Source: Odontesthes bonariensis
Lineage: Eukaryota > Chordata > Actinopteri > Atheriniformes > Atherinopsidae
NCBI RefSeq assembly: GCF_027942865.1
Contig: NC_134515.1
Span: forward strand, 17,940,227 to 18,004,226
DNA: 64,000 nt
Direction: 5' to 3'
In this document: positions 11,501-24,006 of the stretch, in pieces
Layout of the letters: each line of letters starts with the position of its first letter
Numbering within the stretch: position 1 is the stretch's first letter
The notes under the pieces: model-generated
What the model was told of the DNA's origin: nothing
The model's database searches: none
Seen by the model: only the letters and a program-made list of their open reading frames with translations
Translations under genes and position numbers: made by a program

Positions 11501-14500
11501 CATTTTTATTTTTTATAAGAGGTACTCTCTCAGACAATTAAAAGGAAAGACAATTTGGTGGTTATCACTAAGTACCTCAATTCCATATTTGCGGCTTTAT
11601 GCTGATATAGTTTGTTAAAATTTGACCCCATCAACTTGTGCTGTCTCTCTTTCATCAAGTATTGAAGTATTCAATCTATCCAAAGACGGTGACCTTTGTG
11701 TTTTTAAAAGGGTTTCTGCCAGATAAAAAAAAAAAAACTGTGACAAAACCCACTAAAGTTTGTTATGAAATAAGAGTTTTTATAGTTCAAATATTAACTT
11801 GATCTTTGTCTCTTTTTTTTTTTCTCTTTTTTTTCCAAATCTGAAATAAATCTAAAGTACACATTTGTTCCAAAAAGCAAAATGAATAAGACAAAATTAT
11901 TTAAAAGAGTTCCATGAATTAGGTTAAATTGTACATTTTCATTTTATTTCAGATATTTGGGAATCCTATCAGTTAGGGTTAGTTTTACCTGAGGGGTTTA
12001 AAGTGATGTGTAATAGTTTTGTAAACCTAAGAGGGTGTTTTTGTTGTGCTTTTATTAACATGGCTGTGGTGTTACTGTGGAGGTGTGTCAAGTTCTGCAT
12101 GAGCCTTGTAAACCGTGGCTTTACTTTAGATAAACTCAGTGTGTGTGTTTTGTTTTTATTTTGTTTTTTCCATCTACAGAACGAACTGTGGCTTACTGAG
12201 GATTTTGGTAGCGACTGGAAAAAAATCCACGACATGGTGTGTCTGGTAAAATGGTGAGAGATGAGACAAAATGATACGCACCTTTTATCAGGTGCGCAGC
12301 GAACAAACAATGATCTCATTCAATATCCCCAAGTGTGGTGTGGGAGGGGGGTGGAACACGGAGCATTTCAAGAACTGCTCTGTTTGGCACCAATCCTCTT
12401 CTTTATTTCTCGTTCTTTAGTTCACCCTCCTTTGCTCTGCTGGTGTTTTAAAGCAAAACATGTTTAAACCATGACCGTGTGGCTTGGTTGACTCGCTACG
12501 GTCATTTTCACACATTCTCCTTTGCTCACACTAAAGCCTGGTTTATAGTCGGTAATGCAAGACGCAACGCAAGCCCTTGCGCGGTTGCAAGCCCCCCCTT
12601 GCGTACTTGCGTGTGTCACCTCAATTTTCTAAACTTTAAGGAAATTCACCGCCAGGACCTCTTCGGCAAGTCTCTCTTCGAGTGGATTCATCATAGACAT
12701 AATATATTATGTCTATGGGATTCATGCTGCTTCTTCTTCTTCTTCTTCGCTTTCTACCTTGGCGTTTGAAAACAGCGGTCTTTTATTAGGGGATGAAACC
12801 GGAAGATCAACACGCTGCCGGATGTGATGTAGATAGTGGCTTGTGCTCGCGTCCAGAGTGGCTACTCTATAGCTCTGCTCGCGTCTTGCGTGAAGTTTAG
12901 AAAATTGAGGTGACATACGCAAGCATGCAAGGGGGGGCTTGCAACCGCGCAAGGGCTTGCGTTGCGTCTTGCGTTGCGTCTTGCGTTGCGTCTTGCGTTA
13001 CCGACTATAAACCAGGCTTTAGGTCAAAGAAAGAAATGGAACATTTCCACACAAACACTTTCAAAGCTTTCTGCCAAGAACATAGTCGTTAGTGGCGTTT
13101 TGCAAATGAAGCAGTACAACTGCATTGCACTGGGTGACTGTTTGACAAGCTGCGTTGTGGCCGTGCACGACAAACTGTTGCTTCAGAGACGCTTCTTGGT
13201 ATGTGTCACTTATTAACCCTGGTAGCACTGAGTATCTTTGTAGTTTCAGTGTTAAGGCTGTGTAGTGAAGGTTACAGAGACCAAGAGAACCGTATTTACA
13301 GAGCCTTTTATCACTATCGCCCAAGGTGTTGATCTGAACAGCGTGCCGTCAATTTCAACCGGGGCCGGAACGTTCTGCAGTCAGAAACAATTTATCTAAG
13401 AAGGAATTGTTGTAATTGATAAGCCATGTCATGCGTCAATGAGGCAAGACCTGCAATAGCATGGGAATAAGTAACTAATGCCAGATGAATCTACTTTTGA
13501 CTCCTCAGAATTAGCACCCTGGCATTGTTGTTCACTGAGACACTGTCCTTATCAACAAAGCAACCTCCATTTATTTTGTTTTCATGTCCTTGGCAAATTT
13601 TTCATGATTTCCAATTTGCTTTCAGGGGAAGAAAAAATGGCATTTTCTTTACAGCCAGCCTAAATGGATCCTGCAGTAAGTGATTTCTCCCTGAAACACG
13701 TGCAACATCAAATCATATGATTTAGAATTTCACTGATTTTTGAGCACTATCATTTGAAATATGACGTCTCTCAGATTTACTTAAGACGGTATGAGACATG
13801 ACAATAAAAACATGGAGGCAAAAAGACTGAAATGGCAAATAGTATTAACATGATGGCAGTCCAAGTAAGATGTTTTGTCATGATTTATATATACAACTAA
13901 TGGGCGCAACATGATAACATGGAAATGCTTGTTTTACTTTTGGTTCTGAGCCATCTGTGTGTTTCAGGTGATCGGGGAATGTTAGAACTGAGGAGAACTG
14001 CAGACTACGGTAAAACCATCAAGACAGTCGCCAGTAAGATCTACTCCTTTGGCCTGGGCGGACGCTTTCTTTTTGCCTCTGTAATGACAGGCAAGGTCAG
14101 TATACAGAGAAGTTAGTTCAGGGCACTATGAGGACATTAGGTGAAATGTATATATATTTTGTAGACCTCTGCATTTCTAAGAAATTACAGCTTTAAAATA
14201 TTATTGTTCTTGACATAGAAGAAAGAGAGAAGTCACTGAGTTACATGCCAGAGTTTTTTGTTTTTTAACAGAGTTAAATATGGGGAAGTGTAGTAGCACT
14301 TAACCACAACTAATGGGGAAATGGTCAGTAAACCACATGATGGTATGCATATTTATGTTTCTTTCCCAGCACTGACCACATTTTTTGGACTAGTCTATAT
14401 CTATGAAGGGCTTGCTGGATTTTAGCTCCAGGTTTAACGCATGTTTTGTCATTACATTTAAAAACACCAAGTTCTCACGACACACTGTGCTTTTTTATTT

Positions 14501-17500
14501 ATTTATTTATTTTTTTGGTATAGTTCCTTTTCATGAGGTTGCATAACCACAAACCTTTCGCATTGTAACCCCTTCTGCATCTTCTCTTTCTTTGTGTTTC
14601 TTCTTTTCCTGCCTCTGTCCCTTGCAGGGCACACTGAGAATGATCCACGTGTCGGTGGACCAGGGTGACACTTGGAACATGGCCCAGCTGCCGCCTGTTG
14701 GTCACGAACAGTTCTACTCCATCCTGGCTGCAAATGACGACATGGTTTTCATGCACGTTGATGAGCCTGGCGGTCAGTCCACGCAGCAACCTGACATGTA
14801 TACTTATCAAATCGCATGATAACGCAGTACTGACATTAAGCAGGAGCAGACACACGCTGAGGATCTGTGGATGACCTCCATGAATCAATTTCTAACAATG
14901 TATTTTTCACCGTAATTGTTACAAGAAATAAAAACGGTATTACGATTTATACGGAAAGGAAATCAATTAAAAATTGTGGGACCTGACTTGCAGGTTTTAC
15001 ACATGCAAAACTTGGCCTGTTGAATTGATGATTGAGAGTAGCTCAGACACTTTGATGAAAATAAATCTAAAATCTGCGCTGTGCCGGCTGTAACTTGGTG
15101 CAGAAGATCATCTCCCGTGTTATTGTTTTGCCACTTTTAGCTCAGTCAAACACCGTACTTGTAAACCACACGCACGTGTGGGGGAGCACTGGAGAAATTG
15201 CAAATTTACAATTTGCAAGTACCTTACAATTTCCAAATGACAGTTATTTGCTACTTCCAAACTGCATCTACAAATTTTGATCTGAATTATAATTATGTCC
15301 ACAAATTGCCTTTTTGTCCTACCTTATTAATGCTCTTTAGGCGTATGGGAACTGACTTTAAACCAGGTAGAAATGTATTTATTATTATTCCGTTATCTTA
15401 AAGCTCTGAAAACCTCCTGTTTTATTTTATTTTATTTTTTTTACCCTCAGATACAGGATTTGGTACAATTTATGTATCAGATGACCGGGGCACTGTGTAC
15501 TCCAAGTCACTGGAGCGCCACCTTTACACCACCACCGGCGGCGATACTGACTTCACTAATGTCACCTCCTTACGAGGAGTTTTCATCACCAGTGTCCTGG
15601 CTGAAGGTACCTCTTCATGGCTCTGTGCTTAAATAAATAAATAACAACACATACCTGCACTCAAATTCTCCCCAGCAACACACCCACACAGCACTTTTCC
15701 ATTGCATACCAGTAGAAGGGTGTGAGGTAAATATTTAATTAGTTGTTCAGTGTTAGATGTGTTATCTGTTTGAAGTGGCTTATTGAAGCAGACATGGCGC
15801 TCATCATTGCTTCTGCACTGATCTAACCATTGCATTTGTTACTCTTGCTTACTTGTAGAATGTGAATCCAGCTTTTTAAAACACTGTTTCTGTTGCCGCC
15901 TATAACGTCCTGTAAACGGTGTGCTCTTGTGTTGTGGTTCCAGATAACTCTGTGCAGTCTGTGGTGTCCTTTGATCAGGGAGGCGAGTGGGTTCCCCTGC
16001 GGAAACCTTCCAACACGAAGTGTGATGCCACAGCTAAGGACCCAGACAAGGTAAAAACTGACAGTGGAGGGGGTAAGACAGTGAATTGGTCTGAATGAAA
16101 ATTGTGCTGATTTCCAAGTTCAGTGTCATACTGAGTTTTGCAGTGTTCATATTCAGTAAATTACAGTGTTACTGTAAACCAGTCCTGCTTGCGCTTTGTT
16201 TACAGTGCAGTCTCCACATCCATGCTGCTTATAGCACCGCAATGAAGCTGAACGTCCCCATGCTGCCTCTGACTGAACCAAATGCTTTGGGACTCATCTT
16301 GGCTCATGGTAATCTTAAAAGCAGGGTTTCTATGCAGTTTTAGATAACCAAGAGGGTTTCTTTTTGTCCTCTGAACCTATTTAAATGTTTCATCAGGCAG
16401 TGTTGGGGATGCAATCTCAGTGATGCGACCCGATGTGTATGTGTCTGATGATGGGGGCTATACTTGGATAAAGGCGCTTGATGGGCCCCATCACTATGCT
16501 ATGCTGGACTCAGGAGGGCTGCTGGTGGCTGTGGAGCACAGCACAACTCAACCCATCGACAAGATTAAGTGAGTTACATTCTTTTTCAGCTGCAGCTGTT
16601 TTTAAAAAAAACATTGGAATTAATACCCTGTTCTCAACAGTAATTTTGCTTTATACACAAACGCTGTGTAAATGTGCAACATACTTTAAAAAGCAAACAA
16701 ACAACAACTATATTCTGGCAATTTGATTGATTAAAAAGCGTTTTGCATGTGACAACATCAGACAATCAAAACAAAACTCGCCGAATGGAGGCAACTTATC
16801 CAAAAATCCTCCTGATTATTATCCACATATACACTCCTCCTTATCCACATTGATACCTCCTGACAAAAACTTTTTAGTAAAACGTTTGAGTCTTTGAACA
16901 TTCTTTGATGTCCTGGCAGATTTTCCACAGATGAAGGACAGTGCTGGGGTGTGTACAAATTTACCAAAGAGCCAATCTACTTCACTGGGCTGGCATCAGA
17001 GCCAGGAGCTCGCTCCATGAATGTCAGCGTCTGGGGCTACAGAGACTCCCTCTTTAGCCAGTACTGGATCTCCGTCACCATCGACTTCAGGGATCTTCTC
17101 ACCAGAGACTGTGAGTAAAATGATGAAAAGATTATTTCCATTGTGAATGTAGGCATCATTTTCTCCCCACTTTGATAAATTTGTGATTGATGTTTTTAGG
17201 TGAAGACGAGGACTATGTGCAGTGGTTGGCCCACTCTGATGACATTAGCGACCCGAACGATGGCTGCATGCTGGGATACAAAGAGAAGTTCCTGCGGCTC
17301 AGAAAGGACTCTGTTTGCTGGAACGGGCGTCAATATGTTGTCAACACACAGCCGACCCCGTGTCCATGCACCCTGGATGACTTCTTGTGGTAAAACTGAT
17401 TGTTGATCCGATGATGTTAAACTCATGGTTCTATTTTCCACCCATGCTTATTATCCATGCTTTGTGTGACTATTCGCAGTGACTTTGGATACTATCGTAA

Positions 17501-20500
17501 AGAGAACAGCTCAGAGTGTGTGGAGCAGCCAGACCTGAAAGGCAAAGTGTTGGAGTTCTGTCTACATGGCAAAGAGGAGCAACTGCTGACCAGTGGGTAA
17601 GGTCCCACCTCAGCCTTTGAATGCAAGAAATATCTAAATGTTTTTTCTTTCTTTTTAGATTACAGACAGATTGTCCCAAAAAGGCGGCGCCCGTGTGCCA
17701 ACATTTGCTTCACTGCAGTGAATATGCTGGCCTTCTCTTTCGGTCACTGTTGCCACATAATCTGATTTAACTTGTTTATAATTGTGTGGTCTGGTTTATA
17801 ACTGTCTCCATTTAATGCGGAATGACTTGATTACAGTCGCGTCTGAGTCTATTGACTGTAGAAGTGATAATCTTGTTGAGATGATGGTGAGTCACAGAGC
17901 AGAGACAGTATTGAAAATGAGGAAGTAATTCTCATGCAGTGAGCAGTCAGAGGAAGTAAGATGAGGGTGAGAGGGAGTCTTGTTGTAAGAGTGTCTGCTG
18001 TCCAAAAGAAAGATTTTTCTTTAGTTTCTGACTTCACTGAAAGCTAATAATCATTAGTCATCTATTATGTGTTGCAGAAACAGCGGGGTGCTGCATTGAC
18101 GCAAATTGAAAATGATTAAGTAGGACCTGCCTTAGACCCATCTGGATTTTGAAGAGCTAGATGATTGATTTAAAATCTTAAATTACACATTTTTATTTAT
18201 TTGAGGTTTTTGACTTCAAAGCCAGCCAAAAATGAAGCATTTTGCAGTTTTCCTCTTAATGTCTGTGTGCAAACCACAGGCTAACTATTAAAAAAATCGC
18301 CCGTCTACTCTTGGTTCCCAGGTATAGAAAAATCCCTGGAGATAAATGTGAGGGAGGACGGATGCCTGAGCGAAAAGAGATCGACCTCAGCAAGAGGTGC
18401 GTCAGCGACCTGGTGGGTCCAGAGCCTCAGGTCAGTATTTTTTTTTAATACTGAAATTCACTCAAAATGTGTGTTTATGAAACCTTGTGTGTTCCTGTGG
18501 TACCATTTTATTTTTTTTCCTCTGTTCTTATATTCTACAGACAGACAGTCAGACCTCCAAGTCCGTTCCCATTGTAATTACAGTGATAATTGTTATGCTG
18601 CTCAGCACTGCAGCCGGAGTGGTCTTTGTCAAGAAATATGTCTGCGGTGGCAGGTAAGTTTCTCTCAGCTCAAATTTAGTGTTTTCTCCTGCTCATAAAC
18701 CTAGCCTGCCTACAGGATAATGCATCTTGAATAACCAAATGTTTCTTTATGTGGATCCTGGAACGTCATGTGTTGAGTCTTGGTTTGATATTGCTTGGGG
18801 TGACCTGACAGTGTTTTGAATGTGTCCTGTAGGTTTTTGGTCCACAGGTACTCTGTGCTGCAGCAGCATGTTGAGGACAATGCCACCGATGGGATGGATG
18901 ACCCGCTGGAATCCAACCACGCCCCAAATGGCAAAATAGAGTTTCACGATGACTCTGATGAGGTACAGTGGACATACAGTAGGAACGATAGTTAAGAATG
19001 AATAATTCAGCATTAAATACAATGATGTTGTTTTATCTAAAATGATGTGTAGAAAGAAACGGAACTTGTTGACCACCTGTGCTTGGTTTTTTTTTATTTT
19101 TTATTTTTTATTTTTTTTTTTTTTTATGGTCATTGAGATGCACAATTGGGAGGTTTTATTTCCTGTAGTTATAATGAACTAATATTCTTTCTTTTACAAA
19201 CACGGAAAAAAACGCACAACAGAGAGAAGGATTTTTTTTAACATTTCCATCTTAAGAATTCAAATGATCAAAATGGAGATGTATTTTTAAACTTGAGATC
19301 ATCTTAAGAGGAGGTGACAAAGGTCACTAGTCAGTTTGATAATGTCCTGACCAATGAATACTCATTATTGTACACTACATTATTACAGTAGAGCTCAGTG
19401 CTTATGGGTTGCACCCACAACCATCTTTTAACCGTACCAACATTTTGCTTTCAACTCCACACCTGTAAGCTTTCCTCACTGTATCTTGTATTGTTGTGAC
19501 AAACTTGTGGTGACAGACAGACATATTGCCTGATACATATTGCCTGATTGCTCCAAACCGTCACTGTGGCAGTCTCTGTTACAGGATACGTCTGTAGAAC
19601 CACATTTTGCCATGACGACACACACACATCATGTTTACAAGACACTTGAAAAGAAAAGAGAATTATTGTGTTTGTCAAACCAAAATTGGAATTTTGCAAC
19701 ACAAGTAAACATGTTAGTCTGACTGAATTTGTACAAAATCAAGCTTCTCAAAACTGGGCAACACACTCAGATAATGGGATTTGGGGTTGAATCACTCCTG
19801 CGTGTATGTGCTCGGTTAGAATTAAATGTTCCGATCTCTACATGCTCCAAAGTGGAAGTATCTGTTACTGCAGCCAAATTCCCAATAAAGCTGCTCCCTT
19901 TCACATATTTTTCTGTTTCTTATGTCAGGCGGCTAAAAGTGTAAGAAAATGTGCTCGTCGAGACTATTTGTTAACTCGTGGTCGGTTAAAGCTTTTACGC
20001 AGCTTCATCGGACAAAATCCCCATTCAGATACGTTAAAGACGACGTCTGTGCAGTGAATTCAGCTCTACTTACACGTACCGTGTTCTCCCACAGAGAAAG
20101 TTGGAAGCAACCGAATGTCTTGAACATTTTCTCACCTGGTCCACAGAGTCGCAGCGTCGGACAGTCTTTGGTCAATAATTCGATTCCCCTCCCGTGCATG
20201 TATGCTGGGACAAGGACAGTGATCCAGTTACTGACTGATTCACAAGGTGTAAATTATTCAACCACGTGATTTATTTTTTTTTTTTTAGCGCATCATTATT
20301 ATTATTTTTTTTTACGAATTCTCACAATCAACCGCGGAGCATTATTAGCTGACACCAAAGGTTCTCACATGAAAAAGGTCTTTTAAGATTGAAACAACTT
20401 GATGCAGATGTAGGTCACTTGGGTAACAGAGTTGGGTGTGTATCTGTAAACACAACCATAATGGTCTGTTTGCTCACCTGTGTTGTTACTGGCTTCAGTG

Positions 20501-20540
20501 GTATGCTTTTTCCCTCTTTGCACAGGATCTGCTTGAATAA
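8594..20540 (+). CDS. sort1: Sortilin, VPS10-domain sorting receptor (20 exons)
   Basis: Type I membrane receptor that carries cargo such as neurotensin, progranulin and proneurotrophins between Golgi, surface and endosome. Coding exons: 8594-8866, 10150-10209, 10360-10433, 10523-10625, 10743-10904, 12180-12253, 13626-13675, 13968-14095, 14628-14772, 15451-15606, 15944-16050, 16206-16308, 16397-16568, 16920-17110, 17200-17389, 17480-17596, 18322-18430, 18541-18653, 18833-18962, 20526-20540. All junctions keep phase and give 823 residues (human 831, also 20 exons). Order: signal peptide (about 1-19), propeptide with a basic IKRR cleavage site, VPS10 ten-bladed propeller, 10CC cysteine module, membrane helix about 747-768, then a 55-residue tail with YSVL (782-785) and terminal acidic DDSDEDLLE. 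The start is MGLLLHG; the upstream in-frame CTG codon at 8543 is not needed. Teleosts often have two sort1 paralogues and I cannot say which this is. Confidence 0.95.
12534..13019. mobile_element. Foldback MITE in sort1 intron 6, TA target
   Basis: A 486-bp element with inverted repeats starting aagcctggtttatagtcggt and ending with the complement, flanked by TA on both sides (12532-12533, 13020-13021). The arms are well over 100 bp. The right arm has an extra 12-bp unit (gcgttgcgtctt) repeated about three times. The centre holds a perfect 26-bp palindrome (12692-12717). No coding capacity. Superfamily is uncertain; a TA duplication suggests Tc1/mariner-type mobilisation. Confidence 0.75.
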
Positions 20541-22620
20541 CGAGCGCCACCTGTTATGCAACTGAGCAACGGGTCTCCTGTCCACTCCGTGGCCGGCTGC
20601 AGTTCGTGCCACTCTTTTGTCTCCAGTTACTTCTTCCTCTTACCCTTTAGTATAAGCTTTGGCAACAGACGAAGAGTCTGTGTCACTCTGCTGTCATCAG
20701 TGAAGTTTAATGAATGTACGGAGGCTCCTGAAACTAACGCCACAGTTGAGAACAATGAAGGAGGTCTTGTGGTGTTGTACCTTCAGTTTTCGGGTTTAAT
20801 GAGCGAGTTTGAATCTCACAGATATTTATTTTACTGAATGAAGAAGTGATGCAGTAACTGCTGAGCGCTCCCAAAAGTGCTTCTCATTTCTATTGAAGAT
20901 TTTTTTTTTTTCTTATTTACTTGTACATAAACCTGTATTTCTTTTGCAATTTTTGATCCAATATCAGTTTGGTAGGTGTTCAAAAGGTTGCAGTTGATTT
21001 TTGGTTGATAATTCTCCCAGACCACTGGAATCTTAACCCTTAATTTTAATAAAGTATTGTCAAAATGTACCCCAGATGACTAGGAGCATAAATTTGAGGC
21101 TTTTAGCCTTTACTGATTTTAGAAATCTTCTGTTTTGGTCTGCACTTGGAATACTGTCCCGCTGACTTTTGGAACATCTTGGCATTGGGGTCTGTTGATG
21201 GAGTAATAAGGCACAAACGGAAATGTCCATTTCTATGAAATTTGATAGCAATAATGATTATATTTTTTGTGCATTTAATATGTTACACTTGCACGGTAAG
21301 TAATCCTTTTTGACACAATATCCCTCATTGCTCTTTTGTTTGAGTGAAGATGTCATTTCACAAATCCCAATGGGTCAATGTCCGGGGCCGTGAAGTGTGT
21401 CTGTTTTTAAAGACCGAATGAGTTTCAAACCTGGGCTGTAGTTCTAACGGCTGAGAGCACAAAGTCCTTCATATGCTAAGAGTTTGTAGTTTGACAGTTT
21501 AAATGTGACCTATTGTGTTAGGATATCACTGTAATCACGAATAAGTTGTGTTTGGAATCATCTGAGCAGTTTTTGTACTAATCAACTCTTCCAAATCATG
21601 CAACATCTGACAAATTGTTGTTTAAGAGATGTCACGAACGATTATAGTTTGATGGTGAATACGACAGCTGCTTTTTCTTTTTTTTTTCGTGCAACATACT
21701 CTGATAACCAAATGCATTGATGGAATTAGGTGATTGAAATATGGAAGCAATGTGAATAAATCAATGAAGTTATGTAAATGTTGTATAGCATAATTACAGC
21801 TGTAGCCTGTTAGGAGAGTTGACAAACATGTTTGGATAAGCTGTACCAAAATCACGACTTTTTCTTTTTCTACTTGCGTTTGAAGCGAAGCAAATGATCT
21901 AAAAATAACAGGGTTATTGAAGGTTTCTTGTGTATTTTACTATGAACTGCTGTATTTTAAATGAATCTGTTCAAATAATCCGTCTTATCATGTGAAGTCT
22001 TACTTTTCTCTTTTTGTTGCACAGTTGTCTTTAGGTACTTCACTTTCATACAAGTTTAACTTATTCATGACAAGCTGGTTCAGAGCGAAGTATGTTGGAT
22101 GTGGTAATACAAGTGCCTGGTGTGAGGTCCTTTTATTTATATCAGATACATGTAACCAGTTTAATCCAGTTTGTCAGTGACGCCCCTCAAGTTGCACTTG
22201 TTGCCTAAAATAACCTCTTGAGCAGTAAATGTCTTGTTTTATATTAAGTCCCATTAAACTGCATGTTAGCTCTCAATACTTTAAAAAACAGAACTTTTTA
22301 GGAGAATTGGTCTGCAATAGCCTGGTTAGTCCCTTTTTTTTTTTTTTAACAGCAGTCTGACGAGACTAGACTCAAATAAGAAGACTAAGTGGAAACCAGG
22401 TCACAATGTAGCTGTTTTACACTGGAAAACATTTGGTAGGTTGATTATTTAACGACGGTTTATTGGATTTCATGAGGGTTCCACATTTTTCTTTAAAACT
22501 TGTATAAATTAACAAAGACATGACGGCTCTGTAAATATACATGGTTATATTTATAACTGCAATGTTTCTCTTTTCTGTATATTTGAGGCTGTTTTATTTG
22601 GGTTTGACAATAAATTCATA
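20541..22620 (+). other. sort1: sort1 3' UTR and polyadenylation signals
   Basis: After the stop codon there is about 2 kb of AT-rich sequence with no open frame of note. Possible polyadenylation signals are aataaa near 21047 and at 22609-22614, the latter followed by a GT-rich stretch (gttcctcttgtttttg) typical of a cleavage site. Long sortilin 3' UTRs are normal. The end lies only about 170 bp from the opposing ngrn polyadenylation signal. Confidence 0.6.
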
Positions 22621-22792
22621 TGTTCCTCTTGTTTTTGTTTCCCATTGCTTATTCCTCATGTCAAATGGAGACTGGACGATCATTCCAGAGCACAAATAAA
22701 TTAAGTAAAAAGACATGTAAAATAAACCTAAATATTTACTTAAAAGTTCAATAAATAGCCATTAGGATACTACAAAATTATGTTTATTGGGC

Positions 22793-22798
22793 ACTTTA
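22793..22798 (-). terminator. ngrn: ngrn polyadenylation signal
   Basis: aataaa on the minus strand, 86 bp past the ngrn stop codon. The gene converges tail to tail on sort1, whose last signal is at 22609-22614. Confidence 0.6.
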
Positions 22799-22883
22799 AA
22801 AAAAAAAGATGATTGAGCTGATAACTTAGTACAATGCCAACCTAAACATACATGCTCATCCAACATCTTAACTCAAGATGTCC

Positions 22884-24006
22884 TCAGATTCTGTACAAAA
22901 AGTTTCCCTCGGCATCAAAGAAATCATTCCCAACCTGCACCGCAGGAGAAGGTTTTACCATTTCGAGATACTCTTCAAGCTCTCCTTCTGTCAACACCTG
23001 CCCGTCCCAGACCTCTTCATCATCCTCATCCCCCTCTCTTGGAGTGCCCTTTACTGTTGATATCTGCTCTGTGACATCTTTGCTAATACCAGCTGTAAAA
23101 TTGGAGGGCAGGACAGGTGCTGGACTTTTAACTTGGGATTCTGAGCCTTTACCTCGGATCATCTGAGTCTGACCAGAAACGGGGACCAAAGCACCTTCTG
23201 ATCTCCCAAACGGGAGTGTGGCTGGTGTGCGGTTCCCAGGCAGTTTCAACTTGTCATTTGACAACCCAGCACCCAAAGGCAGCACCTTCTGACCCAGTCT
23301 AGTCATTACTGTAGCATCCTGCCTCACTTTCCTGTCTGGAGAGGGGGTGAAATTGCCTTTTAGGACTCTCAGGATAACATCAGGAGCGACGGAGAAACCC
23401 TCAGCCAGTCGCTCTACCGTCCACTCTTCTGGCTGCTCTTTCTTGAGATATCTAAAAATTACGAGAGGATTGATTTAGAGCTTTAAATGGATGGCAGCAC
23501 TTGATTGTTTGGCGACTAGACTGTCAAGAATGAACTCCTTCACCTGATTTGTTCAATAGCATCCCAGGTTAACCTCCTCTGCGGGGCTCCTGATGGAGTC
23601 ATCTGCCTCCTCAGTATGTGATACTTCACTGTCTTCTGCCTTTTTCTTCCTTCACTGTATAACATGTGGAAAGAGGTTAAAACTACCATAGAGACGGCAT
23701 AGACATAATGTTTTCATCCGATAAAGCGTCATATCTGAACTCCTGTATGGTGAGGCCCGTTGAATCTTACTCGAGCAAAGCCTGGAGCTTGTCGTCCACA
23801 TCATCTAGGTCCAGCTCATCATCAGACATCTCATCTCTGTTTCTGGGGCTGTTTGATCCTCTGTCTCCGTGCACATGGCTCTTTCCCATCCATGCTTTGT
23901 TGGTACCTCTGCTTGCGAATCGGCAGCTACTAACAGAAACTGAGGGGATAACTGGTGGGGCACGAAGCCTAAAGATGAGGGAGAAAACCTGAAGAGGTCG
24001 GGCCAT
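22884..24006 (-). CDS. ngrn: Neugrin, mitochondrial ribosome assembly factor
   Basis: Minus-strand gene of three coding exons: 24006-23771, 23654-23544 and 23451-22884, giving 304 residues (human about 291). Introns use GT/AG with matching phases. Recognition rests on the conserved core KYHILRRQM ... LTWDAIEQIRYL ... ERLAEGF ... VILRVLK and the terminal signature FFDAEGNFLYRI, almost the same as human FFDSNGNFLYRI. The N-terminus (MARPLQVFSLIFRLR) is basic and amphipathic, fitting a mitochondrial presequence. In mammals neugrin joins a pseudouridine synthase module needed for 16S mt-rRNA and the large mitoribosomal subunit, and was first described as a neurite-outgrowth gene. The start is the ATG at 24006, with A at -3 and G at +4; an in-frame TTG 12 bases upstream is not a start. 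Confidence 0.93.
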
